Shown: positions 34,423 to 43,807 of the stretch, piece by piece
Position numbering within the stretch: position 1 is the first letter of the stretch
How the letters are laid out: every line of letters begins with the position of its first letter
DNA from: an uncultured Colwellia sp.
Lineage (GTDB): Bacteria; Pseudomonadota; Gammaproteobacteria; Enterobacterales; Alteromonadaceae
Assembly (NCBI GenBank): GCA_913058145.1
Contig: CAJXQM010000018.1
Coordinates: 1-52,123 of the forward strand
Length of the DNA stretch: 52,123 nt
Direction of reading: 5' to 3'
Notes under the pieces: model-generated
Databases searched by the model: none
Seen by the model: only the letters and a program-made list of their open reading frames with translations
What the model was told of the DNA's origin: nothing
Program-made: the position numbers and the translations under genes

Positions 34423-35238
34423 CTAGACCAAAACACTGTCAAATTGCGCTATTGTGTCAGCGATAAGTTTTGCTGTGTATTCGGGACGTTCAAGGGGAAA
34501 CATATGACCACCTTGGGTTACTTTAAGATTAATGTTTTTATTTAACTTAACAAATTTTTTAAAATAAACATGAGGAAAAACATCCGTTTTATCTGCATAT
34601 ATTAAACTTGCAGGTACGTTAAGTTGATTTTTATAACTAGAAAGGTTTGCCGCTAAATTTCTAAAAATATCCGCTTCTACTTGTGCAGAAAAAACTAACT
34701 CTAATTGATTGTTTCGTTCAATAACACCATGACTAATATAATCATCTAAACATCGTTTATCAAAATTTTTAAATAATTGTCTATGGGCAAATAATTTAGC
34801 TATATCAGTGCCTAGCGGCCAATGTGTGCGCCTAACTTTGGCTTTACCTGCGGGGCTAAACTTATCGATTAACCGTGTTTTTTTAAGTAGCCTGACTGCG
34901 ATTGCAGTGCTACCCGTTAGCACAGGCGGATCTAACATGATCAAACCTTTAAATAACTGTGGCTGTTGGCAAGCAGCAATAAAAGCTATAACGCCACCAA
35001 AAGAGTGACCAACATTAATAACTTGCTGTTGATTATTGATGAGTAGTTGTTGCTTAACAAAATTTATGAGCTCATCAACCAAAGGCTGCCAATTATTTTC
35101 TACGGGGTATTGTGTATTATGGCCATATTTTTCATGGGAAATTACTTGATATTCTTTTGGTAAATAATTAAATAAGGCTTGATAGCTTCCTGCCGGAAAG
35201 CCATTCGCATGGACAAAATTGATAAGGGTTTTGGGCAT
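34423..35238 (-). CDS. Alpha/beta hydrolase
   Basis: A 271-residue soluble hydrolase of the alpha/beta fold. The oxyanion-hole region HANGFPAGSYQ is near residue 10, the nucleophile elbow is GHSFGG with Ser79, the acid is likely in YADKTDVFP (about residue 228), and the base histidine is in GGHMFPLERPE (about 252). No signal peptide. The substrate cannot be told. It is convergent with truC, with 8 bases between their stops. Confidence 0.88.
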   Translation of the reverse strand: MPKTLINFVHANGFPAGSYQALFNYLPKEYQVISHEKYGHNTQYPVENNWQPLVDELINFVKQQLLINNQQQVINVGHSFGGVIAFIAACQQPQLFKGLIMLDPPVLTGSTAIAVRLLKKTRLIDKFSPAGKAKVRRTHWPLGTDIAKLFAHRQLFKNFDKRCLDDYISHGVIERNNQLELVFSAQVEADIFRNLAANLSSYKNQLNVPASLIYADKTDVFPHVYFKKFVKLNKNINLKVTQGGHMFPLERPEYTAKLIADTIAQFDSVLV

Positions 35239-35661
35239 TTAGACACTACTGTATATATACTGATGGTTAGAAAGTTAAACGCTTGTTTGAATTTTGTCAA
35301 GACTGAATTTTGAGAGGGATACTTTATTTTTCATTAAACATCAAATCTCGGTACTTAAACATCTTCGAAGTTATATTCTAACGAGTCTCATATGTTTTTT
35401 GAAAAACACAAATCAACCGCCTCTTTCTAAATATCATCTATTTTAATAGTATTAAACGAGAGAAAAGAGTATTTGCGTTTATGCCGTAAAATTATTGTAG
35501 TTGAGTGCTAGTTGAGAAATATCCAAGCTAAAAATTAGCTTGGATATTTAATTTTACGCGCCTATGAATAGTAAGCATAAGATGTTGCTTCGACATAACA
35601 CCTCGAAGATGACGCTTCTCATGAACTTCTGAAGAACATAAGAACTAAGTGAAATTAGCTG
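35239..35661. other. Gap between hydrolase and talB with a 15-bp hairpin
   Basis: No gene is seen. It contains a perfect 15-bp inverted repeat at 35517-35531 and 35535-35549 (core ATCCAAGCTAA) with a 3-base AAA loop, followed by AT-rich sequence. It lies 112 bases past the talB stop on the minus strand. It is a likely but not classic terminator for talB. Confidence 0.6.
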
Positions 35662-36624
35662 TTACAGCATTTCAGATAATTGCTTTTCAAGTTTAACTTG
35701 GTCAATAGCAAAGTTTCTAATCCCTTCGGCGAGTTTTTCTGTCGCCATGGCATCATCATTCATTTGCCAACGAAACATCGCTTCTGTCAACGGGGTTTCT
35801 TGGCTTGGTTGAACGTTACCAGCCTTAAGTTTTTGTTCAATAGTGTCAGTACTTTTTGCTAATTCATCCATTAATTGTGGGCTAATAGTTAGTCTATCAC
35901 AGCCGGCTAATGCTAATATTTCACCAATATTTCTAAAGCTAGCTCCCATTACAACCGTGTTAAAACCGTTGCTCTTGTAATAGTTGTAAATGCTTTTTAC
36001 TGAGACAACGCCTGGATCTTCATCACTAGGGTAATGATTACGACCCGTATCTTTTTTGAACCAGTCAAGAATACGACCAACAAAAGGAGAAATAAGGTAA
36101 GTACCCGCTTCAGCGCAGGCCCTTGCCTGAGCAAAACTAAACAATAACGTTAAGTTACAATTAATGCCTTCTTTTTCTAATACTTCAGCGGCTTTAATAC
36201 CTTCCCACGTAGATGCTAGTTTGATCAAAATACGATCATTACTAATGCCAGCTTCATTGTACATAGCGATTAATTTGTGTGCTTTAGTTATTGATTCTTC
36301 CGTGTCAAATGAAAGACGTGCATCAACTTCAGTAGAAATACGGCCAGGAACCGTGTTTAAAATCTCTAGTCCAATTAACACAGATAGCTTATCTGCCGCA
36401 TCAATAATTTGCTGATCAGTATCTGTTGATTGCGCTTTTGCCCATGTTACAGCATCAATTAATAGCGTTTGATACAACGGCAATGCAGCTGCTTTTAATA
36501 ATAAAGAAGGGTTAGTTGTGGCATCCTGTGGTTGAAATTTAGCAATTGCTTCAATGTCGCCGGTATCGGCAACAACAGTGGTCATTTGCTTTAATTGTTC
36601 CAGTTGAGAAAGTAAGTTTTTCAT
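35662..36624 (-). CDS. talB: Transaldolase
   Basis: Moves a dihydroxyacetone unit between sedoheptulose-7-phosphate and glyceraldehyde-3-phosphate in the pentose phosphate pathway. The 320 residues begin [24 protein letters not shown] and contain [12 protein letters not shown] near residue 34. The Schiff-base lysine is Lys135 in [46 protein letters not shown] follows. It is a single minus-strand gene, divergent from yaaA across 415 bases. Confidence 0.97.
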   Translation of the reverse strand: MKNLLSQLEQLKQMTTVVADTGDIEAIAKFQPQDATTNPSLLLKAAALPLYQTLLIDAVTWAKAQSTDTDQQIIDAADKLSVLIGLEILNTVPGRISTEVDARLSFDTEESITKAHKLIAMYNEAGISNDRILIKLASTWEGIKAAEVLEKEGINCNLTLLFSFAQARACAEAGTYLISPFVGRILDWFKKDTGRNHYPSDEDPGVVSVKSIYNYYKSNGFNTVVMGASFRNIGEILALAGCDRLTISPQLMDELAKSTDTIEQKLKAGNVQPSQETPLTEAMFRWQMNDDAMATEKLAEGIRNFAIDQVKLEKQLSEML

Positions 36625-36899
36625 GGCAGTACCTAGAATTTTGGAAAAATAAAAATAAAAATGAATAAATTCAGTTAATAAAATACTACTACATAAAAAG
36701 TTAAAAGTACGTATTTAAACGACATTTTAACTAAGATTTACTATTTTTTTTAAATAATCATTTTTTGCAGCGCAGTGCTGATAAGTTTAACAATATAATG
36801 CGCTATGATATCAGTTAGGCTAACTAAGTGATCTTTTAAAATGGTCTCACGATCCAATAACACCGTTGCTTTCAATTCCAATAGCCAGCTATTGTTCAA

Positions 36900-36937
36900 G
36901 CAACATAAGTACTACATCGATGTAGTACTTATGTTGC
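36900..36937. repeat. Perfect 38-base palindrome between talB and yaaA
   Basis: Bases 36900-36937 read identically on both strands, centred on TCGA (arms beginning GCAACATAAGTACTACATC). There is no loop and no T-run. Weaker GTTCAA/TTGAAC arms flank it at 36894 and 36945. It lies about 100 bases upstream of yaaA, in the 415-base gap that otherwise shows no gene. Confidence 0.9.
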
Positions 36938-37039
36938 AATGAAGTTGAACCATTAATTAATTTCATTGGTATGATTGTATTTATCCTATGATATAGTGAT
37001 GTGATAAAATGTAACCCATATAAAGAATAGATAAATATT

Positions 37040-37822
37040 ATGCTACTTGTCGTTTCTCCTGCGAAAAAATTAGATTTTGAATCCCCTCTAGCAACCACAA
37101 AAAACACACAAGCAAGTTTACTTGCTCATAGTGAAATACTGATTGAGCGCTGCCTTGAACTTTCATCAGATCAAATTGCCTCATTAATGACGTTAAGCGA
37201 TAAGTTAGCAGGGCTAAATGCAGCACGATTTGGTGAATGGTCATTACCTTTTACCCCTGAAAATGCCCGTCAAGCAGTGTTGGCTTTTAATGGTGATGTC
37301 TATTCAGGGTTAGATGCTAACTCTTTTAGTGAAGATGATTTTAATTTTTCTCAACAACATTTCCGTATTTTATCGGGTCTATATGGTTTACTAAAACCAC
37401 TTGATTTAATGCAAGCTTATCGTCTTGAAATGGGCACAAAACTCGATAATGTTCGCGGTGCTAATTTATATCAATTTTGGGGAGACATTATTACTAATGA
37501 GTTGAACCAAGCATTAGCTGAGCAAGGAGATGATGTGCTGATTAACTTAGCCTCAAATGAATATTTTAAAGCGGTTAATAAAAAGTCTTTAAACGCGACG
37601 ATTATTACCCCACAATTTAAAGATTGGAAAAATGGTCAATATAAGATAATCAGTTTTTTTGCTAAAAAAGCACGTGGTTTAATGGCTCGATATATTATTC
37701 AGAATCAGATAAGTAATGTTGAACAAGTCAAAGATTTTGATTTGGCGGGTTATCAATTTAGCTGTGATCTAAGCCAAGGTAATGAATTGGTTTTTACTCG
37801 TAAAATAAATAGTAATGAATGA
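37040..37822 (+). CDS. yaaA: Peroxide stress protein YaaA
   Basis: UPF0246/YaaA family; the E. coli protein lowers intracellular free iron and protects DNA during hydrogen peroxide stress. The 260 residues match from the start: [61 protein letters not shown] and [12 protein letters not shown]. No transmembrane segments. The gene is monocistronic; the upstream 38-base palindrome could be a control element, but no OxyR site can be asserted. Confidence 0.95.
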   Translation: MLLVVSPAKKLDFESPLATTKNTQASLLAHSEILIERCLELSSDQIASLMTLSDKLAGLNAARFGEWSLPFTPENARQAVLAFNGDVYSGLDANSFSEDDFNFSQQHFRILSGLYGLLKPLDLMQAYRLEMGTKLDNVRGANLYQFWGDIITNELNQALAEQGDDVLINLASNEYFKAVNKKSLNATIITPQFKDWKNGQYKIISFFAKKARGLMARYIIQNQISNVEQVKDFDLAGYQFSCDLSQGNELVFTRKINSNE

Positions 37823-37947
37823 TAACGGGGGCGAGTGACAAGTCATTAATATCTAGTCATGAAAGATAGCCTTTATCGCTGCCTTTTCTTGAAGGGTATA
37901 GTGAGAACGGCGCCATAAACACGGAAAATTAATCATAGGGAATTGAA

Positions 37948-38481
37948 ATGTTAACATTACTAGCCAAGCTTTTTTCAGCACTTAATTCAGAAAGCTCTAT
38001 TAGACAAATTGCTTTAGCTATAGTGCTAGGCTTTATCGTTGGGTTATCACCATTACTGACATTACATAATGTCGTTATTTTATTTTTTGTGATGTTTATC
38101 CGAGTTCATTTGAGTAGCTTTATTTTATCGGTTGGCTTCTTTTCTGGCTTAAGTTATTTACTATCACCTATGATTGTTGGTGTAGGTGAGTATTTACTTA
38201 CGTCGAGTAGCTTAAATGGTTTGTTTACAATATTTTATCAATTAACACTGTTTAAACTCGCTCACTGGCATAATACTTATACCTTGGGGGCGATCGTTGT
38301 GGGCTTCCTTTTCGCTATTCCTTTGTATTTTATTTCCAAAACCCTTATCAAAAATTATCGACAACATATCATGACATTTTTTGAAAAATTTAGGGTAGTC
38401 AAAGCCCTTAAAGCTTCTAAGTTTTATCGTTTGTATTTGGACTTTTCAGGGCAAGGTAGCTCATTAGGCGGTGTGTTATGA
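37948..38481 (+). CDS. TIGR03546 family membrane protein
   Basis: A 177-residue inner-membrane protein with about four hydrophobic segments (about 19-50, 53-75, 85-105 and 112-135) and a basic C-terminal tail. The opening (LLAKLFSALNSESSIRQIALAIVLGFIVGLSPL) and its position right before a TIGR03545-type gene identify the pair. It overlaps that gene by 4 bases (ATGA). The family is known only as uncharacterised, always next to TIGR03545, in Alteromonadales and vibrios. A shared role in the envelope is inference. Confidence 0.8.
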   Translation: MLTLLAKLFSALNSESSIRQIALAIVLGFIVGLSPLLTLHNVVILFFVMFIRVHLSSFILSVGFFSGLSYLLSPMIVGVGEYLLTSSSLNGLFTIFYQLTLFKLAHWHNTYTLGAIVVGFLFAIPLYFISKTLIKNYRQHIMTFFEKFRVVKALKASKFYRLYLDFSGQGSSLGGVL

Positions 38482-40346
38482 GTACTAATAATATTGGTTC
38501 AGCAAACAGCATGAAAAATTACGTTCGTTTTAGTGGGTTAATTAGTTTCTTTGCGGTAATGTTTTTAGTGGTTGTTTTACTCTATCTGTTTGCTGAAACT
38601 ATTGTTAAATCAACGATAGAGCAAGTGGGTGGTACTATGATTGGCGCTGAAGTGAATGTTGCCTCTGTAGATCTACAATATTCACCATTGGTGTTAACCA
38701 TTAATAATTTAGAAGCAACTGATGCTGAGCAGCCGAGTCATAATCTGTTTAGTGTTAAACAAAGTAAAGCCGGTATCGATTTTTGGCAATATTTTTTAGG
38801 CAAAACCATTATTGAACAATTGGATGTTGAACAACTTGAATTGATGACTAAACGTAGCCGTGTTGGTGAAGTGTATCGTCAAAAGCAAAGTGATGAATCA
38901 AAACATCTAATAGACGAATCCCTATTACCCGCAATGGATTTACAGTTGCCTGATATTAAATCCATCCTTGATGACAGTAATTTACTGACGGTAAAAGCTG
39001 CTGAGCAATTACAAACGAGTTACGATGCAGAAAAATTAAAACTTAACGCATTAAAAGAAAAACTGCCAAGTAAAGCAACGTTAGCGGCTTATAAAATCAA
39101 GATAAAAAATATCAGCAAAATGAAAGTTAAAAATCTAGCTGATTTTAATAAAGTAAAAACGGAATTTGAGAACGTTAAAAAAGAATTTAATGCTGATAAA
39201 GCCATAGTAAAAAAAGCGAAAAAACAATTTTCAGACTCTAAACAACGTCTTGTCAAAAAATTTAGCGCATTGAAAAATGCGCCTAAGCAAGACTGGCAGG
39301 CTATAGAAAGTAAATACCAATTAGATAATGTTAACACGGAAGATTTTGCCCATATTTTATTTGGTGAACAGGCTCGTGGTTATTATCAAAAAGCAAAAAA
39401 GCTTTATCTGCTTATAGCACCTTTTCTTAATAGTGATAATACAGACCATCACGAGGCACAAACACAATTAAGTGACCAAGGACGTTTTATTCATTTTGAT
39501 GAGTATTCGCCTTTACCAGACTTTTTAATTAAACAGGCCAAATTGTCTATAGTGCTTGAACAAGGCAATTTTAATATAACCGCGAAAGAGCTAACTCATC
39601 AGCATTGGTATAGAAATAAAGCGAGTAAAGTGCATATTGGTTCAACTAACTTAACGGATGGTGGTGATGTAAGTATAGATAGCCAATTTGAAGTAACTAA
39701 AAGTGGTGATTTATCAGGAGAAGGGCAGTGGTTAATAAAACAATTAGCATTGAAAAACCTGCCGTTAACAGACGTTGAGTCTCTAGCGCTAACCCTTGTT
39801 GAAGGCAGGTTATCAGGCTCAGGTAACTTTACTGTTAATCAAGATAACAATAGAGGCAATAACAATATCGGTAGTAGCCGTATTGAAAGTACCAACCTCG
39901 AAAGTAAGAACCACTTTGAATTAACAAAGGCCAGCTATCAAGGTAAAGCAGACAGTAAATTTGCTGATATTTTGCTCGATACCTTTAAAGCGACAGACGA
40001 ATTTACTGTAGATGTAAAGGTCGTTGGTGCAGTTGAAGAACCTAAATGGAGTATCTCATCGTCATTGGATAAAGTGATGAAAGGGGCTCTTAAGAAGCAA
40101 ATAGCGAAAAAGCTAATTGAATTTAAAACACAGGTGAATAGTGGATTAAATAAAAAATTAGCAGAAAGTTTACAACTCAATAATCAGCAAAATGCTGAAT
40201 TTGTTAATTTTGAAGCGTTACTGGCTGATACTGATAATGCTTTAGAGCAATTAAAAAATTCAGATGTAGTAAGGCAGCAAAAGAAAAAGTTACAAGATAA
40301 AGTGAAGGATAAGCTAAAAGATAAATTAAGCGATTTATTTGGCTAG
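38478..40346 (+). CDS. TIGR03545 family protein
   Basis: A 622-residue protein with one N-terminal membrane helix (about 19-42, FFAVMFLVVVLLYLFAETI), then a large domain probably in the periplasm. The stretch after the helix (EVNVASVDLQYSPLVLTINNLEATD) and later beta-rich repeats resemble AsmA-like proteins that span the periplasm. A long Lys/Glu-rich coiled coil lies at about 175-270, and another near 540-620 at the very basic C-terminus (KKKLQDKVKDKLKDKLSDLFG). The AsmA-like comparison is an impression only. It is translationally coupled to the TIGR03546 gene. Function unknown. Confidence 0.8.
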   Translation: MSTNNIGSANSMKNYVRFSGLISFFAVMFLVVVLLYLFAETIVKSTIEQVGGTMIGAEVNVASVDLQYSPLVLTINNLEATDAEQPSHNLFSVKQSKAGIDFWQYFLGKTIIEQLDVEQLELMTKRSRVGEVYRQKQSDESKHLIDESLLPAMDLQLPDIKSILDDSNLLTVKAAEQLQTSYDAEKLKLNALKEKLPSKATLAAYKIKIKNISKMKVKNLADFNKVKTEFENVKKEFNADKAIVKKAKKQFSDSKQRLVKKFSALKNAPKQDWQAIESKYQLDNVNTEDFAHILFGEQARGYYQKAKKLYLLIAPFLNSDNTDHHEAQTQLSDQGRFIHFDEYSPLPDFLIKQAKLSIVLEQGNFNITAKELTHQHWYRNKASKVHIGSTNLTDGGDVSIDSQFEVTKSGDLSGEGQWLIKQLALKNLPLTDVESLALTLVEGRLSGSGNFTVNQDNNRGNNNIGSSRIESTNLESKNHFELTKASYQGKADSKFADILLDTFKATDEFTVDVKVVGAVEEPKWSISSSLDKVMKGALKKQIAKKLIEFKTQVNSGLNKKLAESLQLNNQQNAEFVNFEALLADTDNALEQLKNSDVVRQQKKKLQDKVKDKLKDKLSDLFG

Positions 40347-40482
40347 TATATTATTCCATTGTTATAACACATCGATATAATGTTAATTATTTTACAGCCT
40401 ATGTAGAGCAATCAGGAAAATTTTTCTTGAGAAGAATGTCATTTCAGCAGTATTTCAGCTTATTAGGCCCTTGACCTTTCGA

Positions 40483-40624
40483 CCCTTCGACAAGCTCAGG
40501 GTAAAAAAGCTCAGGGTAAACGAGCTCAGGATGAACGGGGAATTCTCACTAGTACCGTTTAGGTGAGTTGAGTGTTCAAGTGAAACCATAAACCGTTCGC
40601 CCTGAGCGCGAAGCAGTCGAAGGG
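40483..40624. repeat. REP-like palindromic repeats, block 3
   Basis: A composite of CCCTTCGACAAGCTCAGGG (40483-40501), two partial AGCTCAGG units, and an end GATGAACGGGG (to 40540); then, after about 50 bases, an inverted unit CCGTTCGCCCTGAGC...CAGTCGAAGGG (40593-40624). Same family as the blocks at 1396 and 3886. It sits between the TIGR03545 gene and the helicase gene, which are convergent. Confidence 0.85.
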
Positions 40625-40731
40625 AGCAGACGAAGATCATGTTATTTAAACTCCTGAGTAAAGTGCATAGGTAAGCTGTTGTATGACGTAAAGAATCTGC
40701 AGGAGTACGTTAGGGGTATTGTTATTTAATT

Positions 40732-40764
40732 AAAAAGCCAACAATTTTAAAGTGTTGGCTTTTA
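40732..40764. terminator. Bidirectional terminator after the helicase gene
   Basis: AAAAGCCAACA and TGTTGGCTTTT form a perfect 11-bp stem around ATTTTAAAG. It can serve both the minus-strand helicase gene and rightward transcripts. Confidence 0.85.
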
Positions 40765-40810
40765 TACCCAAGTCATTCTGCAAATTACATCTTGCGGTGT
40801 TTTGGGTATA
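40763..40810. repeat. TATACCCAA inverted-repeat element
   Basis: TATACCCAA (40763-40771) and TTGGGTATA (40802-40810) bound a 48-base element. A half copy (GGCTTGGGTATA) recurs at about 42928-42939. This looks like a second small dispersed repeat family in the genome. Confidence 0.5.
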
Positions 40811-40832
40811 TAAGTGTTATTTTAATCGACTA

Positions 40833-42083
40833 TTATTTAGCTTTTGATTTTTTTACTTTTTTCTTTGACTGTTTTTTTACTTTCGCTTTTTTTTGTGCGG
40901 TGGATAATTTTACTTTGGCTTTTTTATTCGCTACGCGTGATTCTTTATGCTTTGGTCGTAATTCATCGATAACACGACGTTGTAATCGTTCGTCTTGATA
41001 ACGTTCTATTTTACCAACAACCATCATGTCATGTGCTTCAGCTAATGAGATTGCAGTACCTTTTAAACCAGCACGGCCAGTACGACCAATACGGTGAATA
41101 TAAATATCAACCTTACGTGGTAAATCAAAATTGATGACATGGGTTATGTCATCAATATCTAGACCGCGAGCGGCAACATCAGTAGCGACTAGTATTTTTA
41201 TTCCACCACTTTTAAAACGTGAAATTGATTTATTACGTTTGTCTTGTGGCATTTTTCCTTCAAGCCAAACACACGGTAATTCTTCACTATATAATTTACC
41301 TGATAAATATTGAACCGTTTCACGTTTATTAGCAAAAACAACTGTGCGCTCTACACCTTCTTGTTTCAATATATTGACTAATAACTTAAATTTATGTTCT
41401 GAGTTATCAGCAAGATGTAACCACTGATGAATTTTGGCTTTTTCTTTTCTAGACGGAGATGATTCTAAAAACTCTGGCTCAGTTAATACCTCTTTAGCAA
41501 AACGAATAACTCCAGCGCCTTCTAATGTGGCAGAAAATAGCATGGTCTGTTTACGCCAACGGGCTTCACCTACAATACGATTAATAGCTTCACTAAAGCC
41601 CATATCTAACATGCGGTCGGCTTCATCAAGTACTAAAATTTCAATTTCACGTGCGTCAAATTGCTCATTTTCAATGTATTCTAATAAACGGCCTGGTGTG
41701 GCGACTAATATATCGGTAGTGCTATTTAAAATATCATCATGGCTACCGTAATTTACGCCGCCAGTAATAACACCTGTTTTAATTTTAGTTAGCTTAGCTA
41801 TTTGCTCGCTGTCTTGGCCAATTTGAATCGCCAGCTCGCGCGTTGGTGTTAATATTAATACGCGGGGAAATCCCGGTTGAGTTCGAGGATAGTCAAGTAA
41901 GTGTTGAGCAATAGGCAACAAAAAGGCGGCTGTTTTACCTGTACCTGTTGGGGCAGAGGCAAGAATGTCTTTCCCTAACATGGCTTGGGGAATAACCAGT
42001 TCTTGAATAGATGTTGGTTTTTTATAGCCCAGTTCGTTAATACTGGCTAATAATTCTGAGTCGAGATCAAATTGCTCAAACAT
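40833..42083 (-). CDS. srmB: DEAD-box RNA helicase, SrmB-like
   Basis: ATP-dependent RNA helicase; SrmB acts early in 50S ribosome assembly. The 416 residues contain FEQFDLDSELLASINELGYKKPTSIQ (Q motif), APTGTGKT (about 44-51), PTRELA, TPGR, DEAD (about 153-156), SAT and HRIGRTGRAG. The segment GEARWRKQTMLFSATLEGAGV and the end RVIDELRPKHK are closest to SrmB among the E. coli helicases. The C-terminal ~35 residues are almost all Lys and Ala/Val, a basic RNA-binding tail. Monocistronic, minus strand. SrmB rather than RhlE is likely but not certain. Confidence 0.9.
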   Translation of the reverse strand: MFEQFDLDSELLASINELGYKKPTSIQELVIPQAMLGKDILASAPTGTGKTAAFLLPIAQHLLDYPRTQPGFPRVLILTPTRELAIQIGQDSEQIAKLTKIKTGVITGGVNYGSHDDILNSTTDILVATPGRLLEYIENEQFDAREIEILVLDEADRMLDMGFSEAINRIVGEARWRKQTMLFSATLEGAGVIRFAKEVLTEPEFLESSPSRKEKAKIHQWLHLADNSEHKFKLLVNILKQEGVERTVVFANKRETVQYLSGKLYSEELPCVWLEGKMPQDKRNKSISRFKSGGIKILVATDVAARGLDIDDITHVINFDLPRKVDIYIHRIGRTGRAGLKGTAISLAEAHDMMVVGKIERYQDERLQRRVIDELRPKHKESRVANKKAKVKLSTAQKKAKVKKQSKKKVKKSKAK

Positions 42084-42213
42084 AAGGGAATTTCACTAAG
42101 TTGGGAGTTTTCTACAGATGAGGCGATTATAGTGGTTTTAAAGACCGCTGTAACTATTTTATCTTATAACTCTAAATGAATAATTCGAAACTATTAACAC
42201 CCAACTGAATATT

Positions 42214-42729
42214 TTACCGTTCACTGTACTCAATTAAAATTTGTTCACACCACTGTTCAATACGATCTTCACTGAGATCATATTGATTATCTTCATCAAG
42301 TGATAAGCCAACAAAATTATCATTATCTTCGGTTAATGCTTTTGATGCAGTAAATTCATAGCCCTTATTTGGCCAATAACCAATCAGTTGTGCACCTTGT
42401 GCTATCACCTGTTCATGTAACATACCCAGTGCATCTTGAAACCAATCGGTGTAACCTATTTGATCACCCATACCATACAAGGCAACTGTTTTGTCGCTAA
42501 GGTCTAATGTATTAATATCTAGCCAAACAGATTCCCAGTCTTCTTGTATTTGGCCATAATCCCAAGTAGAGATACCAAAAATAATAAAGTCATAATCAAG
42601 GCAGCCAGCCAGCGCTACCTCTTTTATATTGTGCAGTTCAACTAGATTACCTCCTATGACTGCTTGAATTTTTTCAGCTGCGATTTCGGTATAACAAGTG
42701 GTAGAGCCGTAGAATAAACCAATTTTCAT
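42214..42729 (-). CDS. fldB: Flavodoxin FldB
   Basis: A long-chain FMN flavodoxin (171 residues) for low-potential electron transfer. The FMN phosphate loop is GSTTCYTE (residues 9-16); further family segments are STWDYGQIQEDWESVW, YGMGDQIGYTDWFQDALGML and the C-terminal DLSEDRIEQWCEQIL. These match FldB rather than FldA. In enterobacteria fldB lies beside xerD-dsbC-recJ; here it is divergent from dsbC-recJ, which supports the name. Confidence 0.93.
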   Translation of the reverse strand: MKIGLFYGSTTCYTEIAAEKIQAVIGGNLVELHNIKEVALAGCLDYDFIIFGISTWDYGQIQEDWESVWLDINTLDLSDKTVALYGMGDQIGYTDWFQDALGMLHEQVIAQGAQLIGYWPNKGYEFTASKALTEDNDNFVGLSLDEDNQYDLSEDRIEQWCEQILIEYSER

Positions 42730-42971
42730 TAAAGTTTGCCTAAAAACAATGGAAGTACATAATTACTTAAGATTTTAACAAAATCATTTAGTATAATTCA
42801 ATTTAATGTTGCAGAATTTAAGCAACGATTGTAATTTCATCGTTATTACAACGGTCAGTATCTTGATACATACACGCTCCTCTTGATTATGAGTCGCTCA
42901 GGCTTCCTGAAACGAGTATCTTCAAATGGCTTGGGTATATAGTCGCTAACGGAAAAAATTAGGAATAAAGT

Positions 42972-43775
42972 ATGTTTAAAAAAGTGTTGATTGTTAGTAG
43001 TTTTATCATTACTGCAATGGGTGTTTTCTTCTCCATCAATGAGCCAGCTGTTGCTAAGAACTCAACAGTACCCAATACCATCGTTACATCAGCAGAATTA
43101 GATCTCACCCAATTAAACATTGATATCCTCAAAGCAAAAATTAAAGCTAAATTAGGCTTAACGGTTATTAAAGTTGAAAAAACGCCTGTTCCAGGAATCG
43201 CTTTATTGATAACAGATCAAGGCTTATTTTACTCAAGCTATGATGGAAATTACTTTATTCAAGGCAAGGCTTATAGTTTAGTCAACGCGGTAACTGATCT
43301 AGCAGAACAAAGTTTAACTAAAATGCGCCTTGAAGGTGTGGAAAAGTTTAAAGATGACATGATTGTGTATAAAGCGAAAGATGAGAAATATGTCGTGACG
43401 GTTTTTACGGATATTACGTGTGGTTATTGTCGTAAAATGCATAAACAAATGGATGATTATAACGTGCGTGGCATCACTTTTCGTTATCTAGCTTATCCTC
43501 GTTCAGGTATTAAAGATCGTCTTGGTAATTATACTGATGGCTTTAAAGACTTACGCTCGGTATGGTGTAACGAAGATCCCCAGATAGCCATGACCGATGC
43601 TAAAAACAGTAAAGGCATTGGTTATCGTGTCTGTGATAAACCCATTGAAGGTCAGTATGATTTTGGCCGTCAAGTGGGGGTTAACGGCACCCCTGCTATT
43701 ATTTTATCAACGGGTACTATGGTGCCAGGTTATCAACCGCCTGCTCAATTAGAGCAATTATTAAAGACGCTGTAG
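42972..43775 (+). CDS. dsbC: Thiol:disulfide interchange protein DsbC
   Basis: Periplasmic disulfide isomerase. The 267 residues begin with a signal peptide (MFKKVLIVSSFIITAMGVFF, probable cleavage after AVA near residue 28). An N-terminal dimerisation domain follows (about 50-110), then a thioredoxin-fold domain with the active site CGYC at residues 150-153 and a cis-proline loop GVNGTPAIIL near 236. A second cysteine pair is at CNEDP...RVCDKP, as in DsbC. It is followed by recJ after 32 bases, the conserved dsbC-recJ order. Confidence 0.95.
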   Translation: MFKKVLIVSSFIITAMGVFFSINEPAVAKNSTVPNTIVTSAELDLTQLNIDILKAKIKAKLGLTVIKVEKTPVPGIALLITDQGLFYSSYDGNYFIQGKAYSLVNAVTDLAEQSLTKMRLEGVEKFKDDMIVYKAKDEKYVVTVFTDITCGYCRKMHKQMDDYNVRGITFRYLAYPRSGIKDRLGNYTDGFKDLRSVWCNEDPQIAMTDAKNSKGIGYRVCDKPIEGQYDFGRQVGVNGTPAIILSTGTMVPGYQPPAQLEQLLKTL

Positions 43776-43807
43776 TGTCCAATTAAGTCATTTAAAAATA
43801 CTTATCT

